64,000 bases of DNA from a virus (IMGVR_UViG_3300021963_000067:1-64000); one strand, 5' to 3'; shown: positions 25,268 through 33,325, numbered from the stretch's first letter. Made by a program: numbers and translations. Notes: a model not told the origin generated them from the letters alone.

Positions 25268-25753
25268 TTAGCCTTCGTATGTAGCTGAGTTAGCACCATG
25301 TTCGAATACCTCAACAGATTTAACTCTTACTGTTGGATTAATAGGATATCTCATGTCGCCACTGGCAATTAGTTCTGCCATTTTGTCATAGCACATTTTA
25401 GCAAACATCTCACAGCCTACACCTTCTACTATACGTAGATTGCATATACCACTGTTTTTGAATCCGCCAGCAATTTCGTTTAGCTTTTGAAATGTGTTTA
25501 GATGGGGATCGTCAGCCGCAATAACCAAGGTATGATCAAACATGTCATCAGCCCATGCCTTGAATTCTTTAAGCCCACCAAAGTCCATACACCAGTTTTT
25601 ATCATCTAGTGTGTCGCATTCAAATATTAATTTAATGCCAATTGAATAACCATGTAATGTAGAACAGTGGCTGTGTGTGGCACGCCATTGTCTAAAACAG
25701 CATGACAGTCCTCTGTCGTTTCCGTAAGTTTTTGTCGAGTAAAATTTTGCCAT
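25268..25753 (-). CDS. queD: QueD / 6-pyruvoyl-tetrahydropterin synthase-like protein
   Basis: The fold is clear from residues 19-40 (CFRQWRATHSHCSTLHGYSI), DFGGLK (57-62), FDHTLV (72-77) and VEVFEHGANSATY (147-159). QueD makes 6-carboxytetrahydropterin for queuosine/7-deazaguanine synthesis. The canonical zinc motif C-x3-H-G-H is C30-x3-H34-G-Y36 here, so one His ligand is replaced by Tyr. That change may be typical of a subfamily or may mean altered chemistry. Members of the pathway can modify phage DNA; a PP-loop protein with QueC-like cysteines is encoded at 52286-52852. AAGGAG precedes the ATG. Confidence 0.85.
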   Translation of the reverse strand: MAKFYSTKTYGNDRGLSCCFRQWRATHSHCSTLHGYSIGIKLIFECDTLDDKNWCMDFGGLKEFKAWADDMFDHTLVIAADDPHLNTFQKLNEIAGGFKNSGICNLRIVEGVGCEMFAKMCYDKMAELIASGDMRYPINPTVRVKSVEVFEHGANSATYEG

Positions 25754-25871
25754 CTCTAGTCTCCTTAATAATGAGCAAGTTTGACGACATGCAGAGTTTA
25801 TAAAGCGGGATGAATGACGTAAAAAGTCCGCTGTGCCTGTGTGTATAGATTAATTATACAGGGTATTTATA
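25754..25871 (-). promoter_or_regulatory. queD leader with TATAAATA and TATAAT boxes
   Basis: Upstream of queD the minus strand carries TATAAATA (25871-25864) and TATAAT (25858-25853) close together, then a roughly 95-nt leader. It includes an AGCGG/CCGCT stem (about 25803-25832) and AAGGAG before the ATG. Both early and late polymerase forms could start here. The -35 match is poor. The leader does not fit a preQ1 riboswitch consensus. Confidence 0.4.
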
Positions 25872-26482
25872 GGTAATGCAACACCAATAGATTCTTTTTT
25901 AACATTATCGTATTGCCATTCTGTGGGCATCTTCCAACCTTCGGTATTGATAATGTTAAATTGAATATGGGGAAACAATGAAAAAAGTTTTCCAATTTGA
26001 TAAATCCAGTAGCTAGGATCAACAGCACTAGAATTTGGATTAGAATAGTTATTGGTTCCCTTGTAGATGTTGTTTACAAGGTCCTGTCTTCCGTATAGAT
26101 CAAATCCAACTAATGATACTGTTGGTAAATTTAATTGTGCGGCAATAAGAACAGCGTATGGGCCCGAACCCCAATGTACTGGCTTGTCTGGACGAAGTTC
26201 TCCTTGATAAGGCAAGTCAGGTAGAAGTTTTACGTTTTTATTCTTTTCTATTTTTCTAAAATAGTGATGCCAGTTATCTCGAACATGTATTGTTGTATTG
26301 GCAGTTGTGGGATTTTCTAGAGCTTCACGAACCATTCGGTGGTCGCAGCAGACAAGATGATCAACTACAATGTCTCTATGCAAGGCATTACAGCCCACAA
26401 ATAAATGTGTATCTTTAAATCTATTTAAATCGATCTTGCTTCGACTTTCGCCGTTGCCGATAACAAGGGCATGATCGCCCAT
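25850..26482 (-). CDS. DUF115/sialyltransferase-like Rossmann protein, 210 aa
   Basis: Two features suggest the DUF115/MptE and bacterial sialyltransferase-like fold: a glycine-rich start HALVIGNGESR (residues 4-14), and SGPYAVLIAAQLNLPTVSLV followed by GFDLYG (about 106-131), which parallels the S-G-x-x-A...G-x-D-x-Y pattern of those enzymes. Such proteins transfer sugars or diphosphate groups; in phages they lie near glycan genes, as here (glycosyltransferase and kdsA are 2 kb away). The exact reaction is not predictable. Its ATG lies 4 bp after the upstream structural gene. Confidence 0.6.
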   Translation of the reverse strand: MGDHALVIGNGESRSKIDLNRFKDTHLFVGCNALHRDIVVDHLVCCDHRMVREALENPTTANTTIHVRDNWHHYFRKIEKNKNVKLLPDLPYQGELRPDKPVHWGSGPYAVLIAAQLNLPTVSLVGFDLYGRQDLVNNIYKGTNNYSNPNSSAVDPSYWIYQIGKLFSLFPHIQFNIINTEGWKMPTEWQYDNVKKESIGVALPINTLYN

Positions 26483-26485
26483 ATG

Positions 26486-27361
26486 TTAACCTCGTTCTTT
26501 GATCTCGCCGAATGGATACCAAGCACCTGGACTACCAGCTCTTAGACACACCCAACCTACGCCAGTGCCTACTCTAGCGCCTGTGTTCCAAACAATGTCG
26601 CCCACAGAGTAAGTGCCTTCTTGAGGGGGAGTTCCTGCATACATATGAACATGTCCGCCGAATCGAACAGCACCAGCAACATGTAGATCAACTGCCGGAT
26701 CTGGATTCTCAACCCCGATGCTTAACTTGCCGTTAATTTTAACCTGTATAGGATTACGATTGGGATTTCCTAGTTCGATATTGCCGTTGGCTTTAACTGC
26801 AATGCGTGTGGTATTATCTGTAACAATATCAAAATCTGTGCTGGCAAATGTACCGACCATTCCGTGAAATGCATCGTTAGTGCCTAGCATAACTTCGATG
26901 GCATTTTCTGCAACACTTAGTGCCGCATTGGGAGCATCAGTTCCTAGGCCTAGTCTATCAGTAGTTCCGTTATAGATTAGGTATTGATTAATGTTTAATG
27001 AGCCGTCAACAATCAAACCCTTGAGTCTACCCACTGTCTGTAGATTACTTTTAACTACAGACGATCCCAATTCTTTAGTTGATAGTACAACACTATTTCC
27101 AATCGAGAAATGCTTGTCCTTGTCTAGGTCAATGTTTTCAGAAGAGAAAAATCGGCCAGGATTTCCGTTAAAAACCAGTTGCTTAGTAACGCCGTCGCCG
27201 CTCCAAATAATGCCCTTACCAAAATTTCCTTCTCCTTTTCGGGCACGGAATTCTAAGAATTGGGTTATTTCTTGGGCTACAGGCTGGTGAGCCGCATCAA
27301 CAAGATCCTTAAGAACTTTGCTTAAGTCTGTTAGAGTTTGATCGATATTGGTATTGTTCAT
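26486..27361 (-). CDS. Fibre-like virion protein, 291 aa
   Basis: After a helical N-terminus (TDLSKVLKDLVDAAHQPVAQ) the sequence becomes beta-rich with short repeats: LNINQYLIYNGTTDRLGLGT, NGNIELGNPNRNPIQVKING and KLSIGVENPDPAVDLHVAGA. These are typical of phage fibre knobs of the type V-x-G-x-I-x-x-G. It ends with a carbohydrate-binding-like tip (GDIVWNTG, GWVCLRAGSPGAWYPFG). It is separated from the main fibre block by 6 kb. I take the ATG at 27361; a TTG 15 nt upstream lies inside the GATAAATA late box and is unlikely to be used. Confidence 0.7.
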   Translation of the reverse strand: MNNTNIDQTLTDLSKVLKDLVDAAHQPVAQEITQFLEFRARKGEGNFGKGIIWSGDGVTKQLVFNGNPGRFFSSENIDLDKDKHFSIGNSVVLSTKELGSSVVKSNLQTVGRLKGLIVDGSLNINQYLIYNGTTDRLGLGTDAPNAALSVAENAIEVMLGTNDAFHGMVGTFASTDFDIVTDNTTRIAVKANGNIELGNPNRNPIQVKINGKLSIGVENPDPAVDLHVAGAVRFGGHVHMYAGTPPQEGTYSVGDIVWNTGARVGTGVGWVCLRAGSPGAWYPFGEIKERG

Positions 27362-27366
27362 ACCAG

Positions 27367-27374
27367 TATTTATC
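27367..27374 (-). promoter_or_regulatory. Late-type box GATAAATA, 5 nt from ATG
   Basis: The box at 27374-27367 is followed by CTGGT and ATG at 27361. By T4 spacing rules the transcript would begin at the start codon. There is no Shine-Dalgarno sequence. Confidence 0.6.
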
Positions 27375-27391
27375 AAACTCCAAACTAAACA

Positions 27392-28558
27392 TTAGGCAAT
27401 TTTCAACAAGATTATGTCTTCGCTAATACGGCCGTTCATGCGTGTGTCTACAGCATTAATTTCGTCTAGGAATTTACGCAGTTGCACTTTACCGCTGTCT
27501 TTAAATGCTTTAATTTGCTCTGCAGGTTTACGCAGAGTTTTTTGCACACTTTTAGCTTCGCTGAAACCTGTAATAGTTGTTCCCTTAACACCTAGGTCTC
27601 GGAACTCTTCAGCAACATACTTGCCTAATTTGCGACTCTTGGTGTTGTAAGTCCATAGTTCTTTTGCACCCAGTATATCTGCAGGATTAATTGATACCAA
27701 TTTTAACGGCTCGTCTGCTTTCTTGTACTTGAGTTTAGCCACAATCTTTTCGGCAGGCACGGCTTTTTTAGCTTTAGGCTTGCGATTGACCTTGGCTTCT
27801 TGCGCCAACATCTCGCAGGCACTAACAATTTCTTGATAGAACGCTGTAATCTTTCGCAATTGCACTTTGCTTAAATGACTGTAGGCTTCTTTAAGTTGTT
27901 CATCTTTAGTTGTTGCCGTTTCTATAAGCTCATCTAGATCTCTAGCGTAGAAATCTTTAATGATGCGAGCGTGGGCTGCTTTGGCTTGATGAGCTTTAAG
28001 CAAGTTGAGAACTTTAAATGCTTTGGGATCAAAAGTTTCTGGATCAGTTTGAAACGCTTCAATAGCTGTTTCAATTTCTTCAGTCATTTTGTAAGATGCT
28101 TCACGCACTCTTTCTTGAATGCTAACAACAGGACCTGTGGGTTTAACTTCGACTTCTTCAGAATCGTCTACATCATCTTTGCCTTCTGCTACAATTTTAG
28201 CAATAGCTTGCCCTAACCAAACTACCGAACTGCGTCCATCATTAAAGTCTGCACGAACAGGAGGCATACCTTTAAGCAAACAGGCAGCAATGGCGCCTAC
28301 AGTTGTCCCACAGCGATTGTCTTTGGTCTTCTTGAATTCTGCAATTTGATCTTTGGTGTAGCCGTTAGCACTCATCCAATTGATCACTTTGGGTTTAAGT
28401 TCTTTACCACTGGACTCTAGTCGATACCAACTCATAGCAACATGAAAATGACGCAGGAACTGATTAGTATCCCAAGTTTCGTGTCCATCCCATTTCGGAC
28501 TAAAATCTTTACCTTTGGCTGCACGAGCGTCTGCTAGATGTTTTGCCTTAGTTGCCAT
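27392..28558 (-). CDS. Large hypothetical early phage protein, 388 aa
   Basis: A hydrophilic protein with three parts: an N-terminal 110 residues rich in aromatic residues (KWDGHETWDTNQFLRHFH), a long helical, probably coiled-coil middle (about 150-260), and a basic C-terminus (KAKKAVPAEKIVAKLKYKK onward). No enzymatic motif recognised. The style is familiar from T4-type phages of aquatic bacteria. I chose the ATG at 28558 because AGGAG lies 7 nt upstream; a longer frame would start before that site. Its perfect early promoter and size suggest a host-takeover or DNA-binding role, but that is inference. Confidence 0.7.
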   Translation of the reverse strand: MATKAKHLADARAAKGKDFSPKWDGHETWDTNQFLRHFHVAMSWYRLESSGKELKPKVINWMSANGYTKDQIAEFKKTKDNRCGTTVGAIAACLLKGMPPVRADFNDGRSSVVWLGQAIAKIVAEGKDDVDDSEEVEVKPTGPVVSIQERVREASYKMTEEIETAIEAFQTDPETFDPKAFKVLNLLKAHQAKAAHARIIKDFYARDLDELIETATTKDEQLKEAYSHLSKVQLRKITAFYQEIVSACEMLAQEAKVNRKPKAKKAVPAEKIVAKLKYKKADEPLKLVSINPADILGAKELWTYNTKSRKLGKYVAEEFRDLGVKGTTITGFSEAKSVQKTLRKPAEQIKAFKDSGKVQLRKFLDEINAVDTRMNGRISEDIILLKIA

Positions 28559-28589
28559 TATCGCACTCCTATTAATTAACAATACTTAT

Positions 28590-28618
28590 ATTATAGCATC
28601 GTTCTATCTAATTGTCAA
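28590..28618 (-). promoter_or_regulatory. Perfect sigma-70 early promoter
   Basis: TTGACA (28618-28613), a 17-bp spacer and TATAAT (28595-28590) match the consensus completely. The leader of about 25 nt has AGGAG before the ATG at 28558. The spacer ends GATGC, similar to the promoter at 23435-23463, suggesting related promoter copies. Confidence 0.85.
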
Positions 28619-28814
28619 GTGGATCATTTTGAAAAGTTTTAACGGGTACAGACTCACCGTCTTCGTTTTCTTGATAAACTACAGCAGATACATAGCCATC
28701 GTTCAGACTAGATTTGGCTATTTCAAATGCTTCCTTTTGGCTAGCAGTTGTATCCAATAATTCATTATGGCCGTCTTCGTCCTCGGCCCAAACTTCGTAT
28801 AACATATATGTCAT
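28608..28814 (-). CDS. Hypothetical acidic protein, 68 aa
   Basis: A 68-residue very acidic protein (YEVWAEDEDGHNELLDTT, then a short helix and VVYQENEDGESVPVKTFQ). The alternating strand-helix-strand pattern suggests a small alpha/beta fold. GAGGA lies about 10 nt before the ATG. Its end overlaps the -35 region of the next early promoter. Proteins this small and acidic in early phage regions often inhibit host factors by mimicking nucleic acid, but nothing specific supports that here. Confidence 0.6.
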   Translation of the reverse strand: MTYMLYEVWAEDEDGHNELLDTTASQKEAFEIAKSSLNDGYVSAVVYQENEDGESVPVKTFQNDPLDN

Positions 28815-28835
28815 TTTGGTTGTCCTCTAACCTCC

Positions 28836-29390
28836 TTAACGGTTATCATCTTCTTCATCTAACACAATCCAACCTAATTGCTTTAGATCTTGTTTTATCT
28901 CATCAGTAACAATACTCTCAGGAACATAGCCGGTCTTGGCTTTCCATTGTTCTTCGGTCATAGTTCCTTCATATTCGAGATTCTGCCCGCCGATACCCGA
29001 ACAGTACCAATCAATGTAATCGCCTTCTTGGCGCATGTCTGCAACTATGCCCCCGGCATAACGCCAAGAGCACGACCAACGTTCATCTTTAAGAACGGGC
29101 ATAACATCCAATTTTTGGAATTGTCTATTACACATGGCTGCATATAAATTTTGAGCATAACCGTCGTTGGCCCGAACCTTATCCAAGATCCAGTCGGTGG
29201 TTAATAGATCGTATTCCATATTATTTTTATGAGTTTTTGGATCGTCAAACTTGTGCTCGTGTGCATTGATTATGTTCTCAAACATGTCTAGATAGGCTTC
29301 GCTGACAGTTTCGCCTGCTTCCTCTTGACGCTTGACATAGCCTCCCTTTTGGAAGCTGTGCCGATCAGGACTTTTTGAAATTTTGGACAT
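28836..29390 (-). CDS. Hypothetical protein, about 184 aa
   Basis: A mixed-fold acidic protein. The middle is aromatic and cysteine-containing (DERWSCSWRYAGGIVADMRQ, DYIDWYCSGIGGQN) and the end is very acidic (LGWIVLDEEDDNR). No domain recognised. The start is uncertain: I prefer the ATG at 29390 (MSKISKSPDRH), which overlaps the upstream gene by 26 bp, over one at 29441 that would deepen the overlap. It belongs to a run of five small minus-strand genes apparently driven from the promoter at 30951-30979. Confidence 0.55.
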   Translation of the reverse strand: MSKISKSPDRHSFQKGGYVKRQEEAGETVSEAYLDMFENIINAHEHKFDDPKTHKNNMEYDLLTTDWILDKVRANDGYAQNLYAAMCNRQFQKLDVMPVLKDERWSCSWRYAGGIVADMRQEGDYIDWYCSGIGGQNLEYEGTMTEEQWKAKTGYVPESIVTDEIKQDLKQLGWIVLDEEDDNR

Positions 29391-29778
29391 CTTGAATTGC
29401 TGACTTAATAGTTTCTGCGTAGTTGAATGCTTGTTGTTCACTCATGGCAATGGTAGTTTCAGTTTTTATATAACCTTGAGTCCATATTTGCCAAGTTAAT
29501 TTTATACGACGAACGAAACCGTTAACTAGATCTTTCCAGAACCAATCCCATTCTTGCAGCCATGGATTATCGATGTCATAGCGTTTGTCTACAGTTTCAC
29601 TCCAGTAATCGCTCTTGGCAACGACATAGGTATTAATATTAATTCCAGTATCGGCTGCTTCAACTTCAAAATCGATATCGTGATCAGGCTGGCCGCACCC
29701 ACAGACAACTTTGTAAAACTTAGAGTCTCCAAAGTCATTTGTTTTCATAATACCTACCGCTGGTGTTTCTGCTTTCAT
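29365..29778 (-). CDS. Hypothetical protein, 137 aa
   Basis: The N-terminal 40 residues hold C-G-C-G near 26-29 and a beta-rich stretch (FYKVVCGCGQPDHDIDFEVE), then a tryptophan-rich amphipathic region (WLQEWDWFWKDLVNGFVRRI) and a C-terminal helix. The CGCG could contribute to a metal site but only two cysteines are present. The W-rich helix may associate with membrane. Translation is coupled to neighbours by overlaps of 4 and about 26 bp. I do not recognise the family. Confidence 0.6.
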   Translation of the reverse strand: MKAETPAVGIMKTNDFGDSKFYKVVCGCGQPDHDIDFEVEAADTGININTYVVAKSDYWSETVDKRYDIDNPWLQEWDWFWKDLVNGFVRRIKLTWQIWTQGYIKTETTIAMSEQQAFNYAETIKSAIQDVQNFKKS

Positions 29779-29975
29779 TTTTTATCTCGTTGATGCTTAT
29801 ATTCTCTCTTAAGCCAATATTTATAGCGTTCCCAATACTGTGTTATTGTAGCAGGTTCTTCTCCATAGAGCAACCGTTCTTCGCGATTCTCCATCCAAAG
29901 TTCGTTAACCCAATGCCTAAAGGCACTAGTTTGGCGTTTCTGGTCGATCGATACAGTATTCACAGGTTGGGTCAT
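29775..29975 (-). CDS. Small basic/aromatic protein, 66 aa
   Basis: From the ATG at 29975 the protein is 66 residues (MTQPVNTVSIDQKRQTSAFR...YWERYKYWLKREYKHQRDKK), strongly basic and aromatic at the C-terminus, suiting nucleic-acid binding. A GAGG lies 11 nt before the ATG. A longer frame to 30026 is possible but would lie wholly inside the cysteine-rich gene. The 50-bp overlap with that gene in another frame is unusual even for this compact genome. Confidence 0.5.
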   Translation of the reverse strand: MTQPVNTVSIDQKRQTSAFRHWVNELWMENREERLLYGEEPATITQYWERYKYWLKREYKHQRDKK

Positions 29976-30081
29976 TGCATTTATCCTCAGTCCATTTATT
30001 GCAGGTGTTGCAAAAGTGAGCATCAAACTTTTCGCTATACTCTATTTGAGAATCGCAGTCTAAACAACAATTTAGGTCCAT
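29926..30081 (-). CDS. Cysteine-rich zinc-ribbon peptide, 51 aa
   Basis: Reverse strand from ATG at 30081 to TAG at 29926 encodes 51 residues starting MDLNCCLDCD with nine cysteines: C5, C6, C9, C24, C27, C35, C40, C43 and spacing C-x2-C, C-x2-C, C-x4-C-x2-C. This suggests a paired zinc-binding structure. The start overlaps the stop of the 282-aa gene by 10 bp, as expected for operon coupling. The frame holds cysteine in a way that chance frames do not, which supports it as real. It overlaps the next gene by 50 bp in another frame. Confidence 0.65.
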   Translation of the reverse strand: MDLNCCLDCDSQIEYSEKFDAHFCNTCNKWTEDKCNDPTCEYCIDRPETPN

Positions 30082-30920
30082 AGGCTATCTCGAGCTTTGA
30101 TCAAACGTATCATCATAGCTTCGTCTTCTTTTTCGTATGCGGCTTCAATCTTTTGAAGTAGTTTATGTGATTTGTCGCTCATCTTTTTAAGTTCGGGGTT
30201 ATCTCGATGACCACTAAAACTCAGTTTGCCACCGTTGGCAATACGACTAGCTTCGCAGTATTCTGTCCAGCCCGATGCATCGTAAGGATCGGGACGATTA
30301 CGATAGGTTTGAGTCCACCAAATGTAAAGTTCTTTGATTTCTCGAGCACGTTCTGCTTGGCCCGTGGGCTTGCCAAAGTTAGGATTGTCTTTTTCAACTC
30401 CCATATTCTCATCCATAACTAATGTCATTGCCCAGTCGAGATGGTCTAAGCCTGCCTGCGGACAACGCCAAGTACGCCAACGGAACCAACCGCTAGCCCA
30501 AAATGGAGGATCGTATTTGGCACGATCTTCTTTACTGCCCCAAGCAATATGACTCCATGCAGATTCTATTTCAACAAAGTCAACTAACTCGTTAAAGAGA
30601 CAAGGCAAAAAACGATTACCGACATCACACCAGGCGCCAGGCTTGATGTCGCGGGGATGAGCAGTGAGGCTATGAGTGCGACTAACCCAACGATTATTAA
30701 TATAGTATTTGATATCATAGAGTTTCCTTACGGGCCATGTAACAAAGTCTTGGATGTGTCCAAGAGCTTCTTCGGCTAACCAGTAGCGGAAGTTGTGCTT
30801 CATTTGAGCCCGGGTGGTCCACTCATCCCATTCTTCTGCCGTGCCTGCGCCTAGCTTTTTAGTGCCACGAAGCCAGTCTGCAAATGGAGAGCATGACCAA
30901 TAATTTGAGTGGTGTGCCAT
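30072..30920 (-). CDS. Tryptophan-rich phage protein, 282 aa
   Basis: An unusually tryptophan-rich protein (WSCSPFADWLRG, EEWDEWTTRAQ, RFWRWRTWRCPQ-like segments; about 17 Trp). It begins MAHHSNYWSCSPFADWLRGT and has the repeated pattern of Asp, Glu and Trp seen in some T4-type proteins of unknown role. I know no function for it. It is the first gene of the transcript from the perfect early promoter just upstream, so an early role is likely. Confidence 0.7.
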   Translation of the reverse strand: MAHHSNYWSCSPFADWLRGTKKLGAGTAEEWDEWTTRAQMKHNFRYWLAEEALGHIQDFVTWPVRKLYDIKYYINNRWVSRTHSLTAHPRDIKPGAWCDVGNRFLPCLFNELVDFVEIESAWSHIAWGSKEDRAKYDPPFWASGWFRWRTWRCPQAGLDHLDWAMTLVMDENMGVEKDNPNFGKPTGQAERAREIKELYIWWTQTYRNRPDPYDASGWTEYCEASRIANGGKLSFSGHRDNPELKKMSDKSHKLLQKIEAAYEKEDEAMMIRLIKARDSLWT

Positions 30921-30950
30921 AGTAGTATATTTTCTCTGTTGAACACTTTA

Positions 30951-30979
30951 ATTATACTATCTTTCTAGAAACATGTCAA
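30951..30979 (-). promoter_or_regulatory. Perfect sigma-70 early promoter
   Basis: TTGACA (30979-30974), a 17-bp spacer and TATAAT (30956-30951) match consensus. It starts the run of small genes from 30920 down to about 28.6 kb, with a leader of about 24 nt. Confidence 0.85.
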
Positions 30980-30996
30980 GATGATTCTCTTTTGAC

Positions 30997-31380
30997 TCAA
31001 AACTTTTTTTGGTAGCCTGCCAAATTGAGCATGATCGAATACTGTTCGTAAGCCTTTTGGACAGCAACATTAGTATGTCTAAAGTTGGCTTCTTCGCGTT
31101 CTTTGTCCATTAGTGTTTGAAACATATCAATCTCTCCGGGTCTATGTTGCTGCCATTTGAAAAATCGCTGTTCCATTTCTACCAATGCACGTAGGCGGCC
31201 CTCGGGTATTTCTAGAGTGTAGACTTTTTCCGTTTCGTATTCTACAACATCGTTTCGAATAAGATCAGCACGACTGGGATCTGTGAAAAATTTAGGGGGA
31301 TGATATCTTGCTCTACGCTTAGAATCGTTTAGTACACGAACTTCGTAGTTGTTGCAAAATTGATCTAATTCTTTAGACAT
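30997..31380 (-). CDS. Hypothetical protein, 127 aa
   Basis: A charged helical protein (YEVRVLNDSKRRARYHPPKF near the start; a central ALVEMEQRFFKWQQH helix). No motif recognised. Its start overlaps the end of thyX by 8 bp, so it is translated with thyX. That linkage is a weak hint of a role in nucleotide metabolism or replication. Confidence 0.6.
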   Translation of the reverse strand: MSKELDQFCNNYEVRVLNDSKRRARYHPPKFFTDPSRADLIRNDVVEYETEKVYTLEIPEGRLRALVEMEQRFFKWQQHRPGEIDMFQTLMDKEREEANFRHTNVAVQKAYEQYSIMLNLAGYQKKF

Positions 31381-32044
31381 TTTGCAATAGACTTTCTGCT
31401 AGAGGAAACACTGTTGCAATTACTTTAGCACAAGCAACTGCAACTTCTTGATGTTCTTTTTGTGTGCCATTTGCAGAACGTAGTTCAATAAAATGAATCC
31501 ACGAGCGTAATGTACCGTTCATATATAGGCGACTTTCAATTAGGCCTTCAGGCAGCACCGCACGGGCCTGTTCTTTGGCAATGCCATTTTTGATGGCCCA
31601 TTCGTATTCTCGTTGTGCGGCATAGATAACTCGTTGTTGAGCACGGAACCATTCATTTTGTAGGTGTTGATCATCGACTTCGATACTGTTCTGTCTGTTC
31701 TTTGGATCTTGCAGACGGGCTTCTCTTGTGATAAAGTTAAGGTCTTTAGTAGGGTCCGCATATCGTTGACTAAATTCCTGAAAGCTAAAGCTTCTATGTC
31801 GCAAGATTTGTCGGGCAATATCTCTTGTTGTGGTAATTTCGATACAGGCAGAGACCATTTCGAGTGGGCTCCAGTGTTGATGTTTAACCAAGTATCGAAT
31901 GAGTTTATCTGACGTCTCTGTGTTGAGTTGGTTGCTAGGGTTAGACACACGGGCGCAATACGCAATGAGTTCCTGCGCATCGTCGATGCCCAAATTTCTA
32001 AATTCGTCTGTGGGTTGACTATATGATAAAAGTTTAACATTCAT
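31373..32044 (-). CDS. thyX: FAD-dependent thymidylate synthase
   Basis: The diagnostic ThyX motif RHR-x5-E-x-S-Q-R-Y is present at residues 82-95 (RHRSFSFQEFSQRY), with WSPLEMV near 58-64 and the C-terminal RSWIHFIELRSANGTQKEHQ that binds dUMP. The 223 residues fit the family. It methylates dUMP to dTMP using methylene-tetrahydrofolate and reduced FAD, supplying thymidine for phage DNA. Common in T4-type phages of aquatic hosts that lack ThyA. It is followed by the 127-aa gene and preceded by the 2OG oxygenase gene in the same direction. Confidence 0.97.
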   Translation of the reverse strand: MNVKLLSYSQPTDEFRNLGIDDAQELIAYCARVSNPSNQLNTETSDKLIRYLVKHQHWSPLEMVSACIEITTTRDIARQILRHRSFSFQEFSQRYADPTKDLNFITREARLQDPKNRQNSIEVDDQHLQNEWFRAQQRVIYAAQREYEWAIKNGIAKEQARAVLPEGLIESRLYMNGTLRSWIHFIELRSANGTQKEHQEVAVACAKVIATVFPLAESLLQNV

Positions 32045-32056
32045 GTTTATTTGCTA

Positions 32057-32605
32057 CTAGGTTAATATATCGAAGTTGACAACACAGCGTGGTCCCTTTT
32101 TAGGAACACCCCCACCGTGATATATTTCTCCATCAAACACAACCACTCGGCCACGTTTGGGAGAAACTGATTTAACAATATTATTGTTGTTGTCAAAGAA
32201 CACAGTATCTCCATCTGCATCGTTAACATAATACAATACTACTGTATGCTTAAAGGGAAAGTCTTGATGTGCCGCATAATGTTTTAATTTTGTTTCGTAA
32301 GGCAGTATAAGATAAATTCTAGCTACCATTATTTCTTTTAAAACTAAACCAAGATCCTGACAGACTACTTGCGGGATTAGTGCAAAGTTATCTAGGTGAT
32401 TAGATCGATGCGCACTAGATTTTAATACATGAACAAAGGAAAGAGGATTAACACCATCTTCGTTTGCAGTACTTTCATACTTACATCGAAGGTCTATAGT
32501 AGGATGCATTACTTCATCCTCTATCATTGTTCTTCCTAAAATACTTAATTCAAAATAATCTTGAAGATGTTTAGGAATTAAGTCATCATAAATTTTGATA
32601 TTCAC
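32057..32605 (-). CDS. 2-oxoglutarate/Fe(II)-dependent oxygenase, 182 aa
   Basis: The HxD...H triad is clear: AAHQDFPF (near 112-119), then DGEIYHGGGVP (about 157-167), followed by R in KGPRCVVNFD for the 2-oxoglutarate carboxylate. The layout is that of the prolyl-4-hydroxylase-like class (2OG-FeII_Oxy_3). Such small oxygenases are frequent in cyanophages and aquatic T4-type phages. The substrate is unknown; protein side chains or modified DNA bases are possible. It stands 12 bp upstream of thyX. Confidence 0.85.
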   Translation of the reverse strand: MNIKIYDDLIPKHLQDYFELSILGRTMIEDEVMHPTIDLRCKYESTANEDGVNPLSFVHVLKSSAHRSNHLDNFALIPQVVCQDLGLVLKEIMVARIYLILPYETKLKHYAAHQDFPFKHTVVLYYVNDADGDTVFFDNNNNIVKSVSPKRGRVVVFDGEIYHGGGVPKKGPRCVVNFDILT

Positions 32606-33132
32606 TTAGATTCTTCTTCAATAGGCTCATCAAAACATAAACTTTCCATAGTCTTGTAATGGTCGTAGGCCTTTTTAAGTGCTTCAAACTTTTCAAGTTT
32701 TGCAGGATCAGGAACTAGGATCGATAATCGCTGTTCCATCTTCTTCATAAATTCTTTTAGACTTGCATTACCAATTTTAATATCGCCACCTTCGGCTATA
32801 TCGACACCGTCGGCATTGATATTAACTTTGGCGGTATTATTAAGTGTGTACGGTCCGGAATTAATAGTATATGAAGTACCACCAGTTCCTGTAGTCCAAG
32901 AGGGGTTAATAGTGTGGCAATTAGAATTTGGATTGTATCCAGCTGTTGCACCAATACCACTGTAGTTAATAGATGGCAAGGTTATTGTACTAATACCCGA
33001 ATATTGATCTGATCCAGTGCTAGTGAACGTAATAGTATCTAAAGTATCAATCATGGTGCTGGCTTGAGCAGCACCATGATCACTTAGATCAATTTCAATA
33101 TCATCAAACGTGATACTGTCCTTGTCGTTCAT
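32602..33132 (-). CDS. Putative structural/hypothetical protein, 176 aa
   Basis: From the ATG at 33132 (MNDKDSITFDDIEIDLSDHG) the protein has a Thr/Ser/Gly/Asn-rich middle with alternating hydrophobic residues (TITLPSINYSGIGATAGYN) that looks like a beta-rich virion segment, then a helical C-terminal 50 residues. Its middle resembles fibre sequence more than an enzyme. It overlaps the 2OG gene by 4 bp. A longer frame to 33180 is possible but has a lysine-rich start without ribosome-binding site. Confidence 0.55.
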   Translation of the reverse strand: MNDKDSITFDDIEIDLSDHGAAQASTMIDTLDTITFTSTGSDQYSGISTITLPSINYSGIGATAGYNPNSNCHTINPSWTTGTGGTSYTINSGPYTLNNTAKVNINADGVDIAEGGDIKIGNASLKEFMKKMEQRLSILVPDPAKLEKFEALKKAYDHYKTMESLCFDEPIEEESK

Positions 33133-33133
33133 A

Positions 33134-33325
33134 TTAGGCCTTGGCTTCTTTGCGGGCGTTCTTTTCTGCTGTAATTTCATTGCGACGAGCTTTTACACCT
33201 TTAGCAACTTCTTGTAGAGCTTTGCGAGCACGAGTACCTGCTGCACCATTGCCTGCGGTGAACTTTGCGTCCTCGGCTAAGAATGCTTCGAAGTCTGCTT
33301 TGAGTTGTTCTACTGTTGTTGACAT
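33134..33325 (-). CDS. Hc1-like histone-type DNA-binding protein, 63 aa
   Basis: A 63-residue Lys/Arg/Ala-rich helical protein: ADFEAFLAEDAKFTAGNGAA, then GTRARKALQEVAKGVKARRN. The G-N-x-A-A-G-x-R-x-R-K-A-L-x-x-x-x-K pattern resembles the Hc1/Hc2-like histone H1 family in chlamydiae and phages, which compact DNA. AAGGA lies about 8 nt before the ATG. It is a good candidate for condensing phage or host DNA together with the AP/K-rich protein at 21804. Confidence 0.75.
   Translation of the reverse strand: MSTTVEQLKADFEAFLAEDAKFTAGNGAAGTRARKALQEVAKGVKARRNEITAEKNARKEAKA

Noticed and set aside
25754-25849. preQ1 riboswitch in the queD leader
   Set aside because: The leader has a small stem but not the preQ1 aptamer pattern of a short C-rich hairpin followed by an A-rich tail pairing into the loop.
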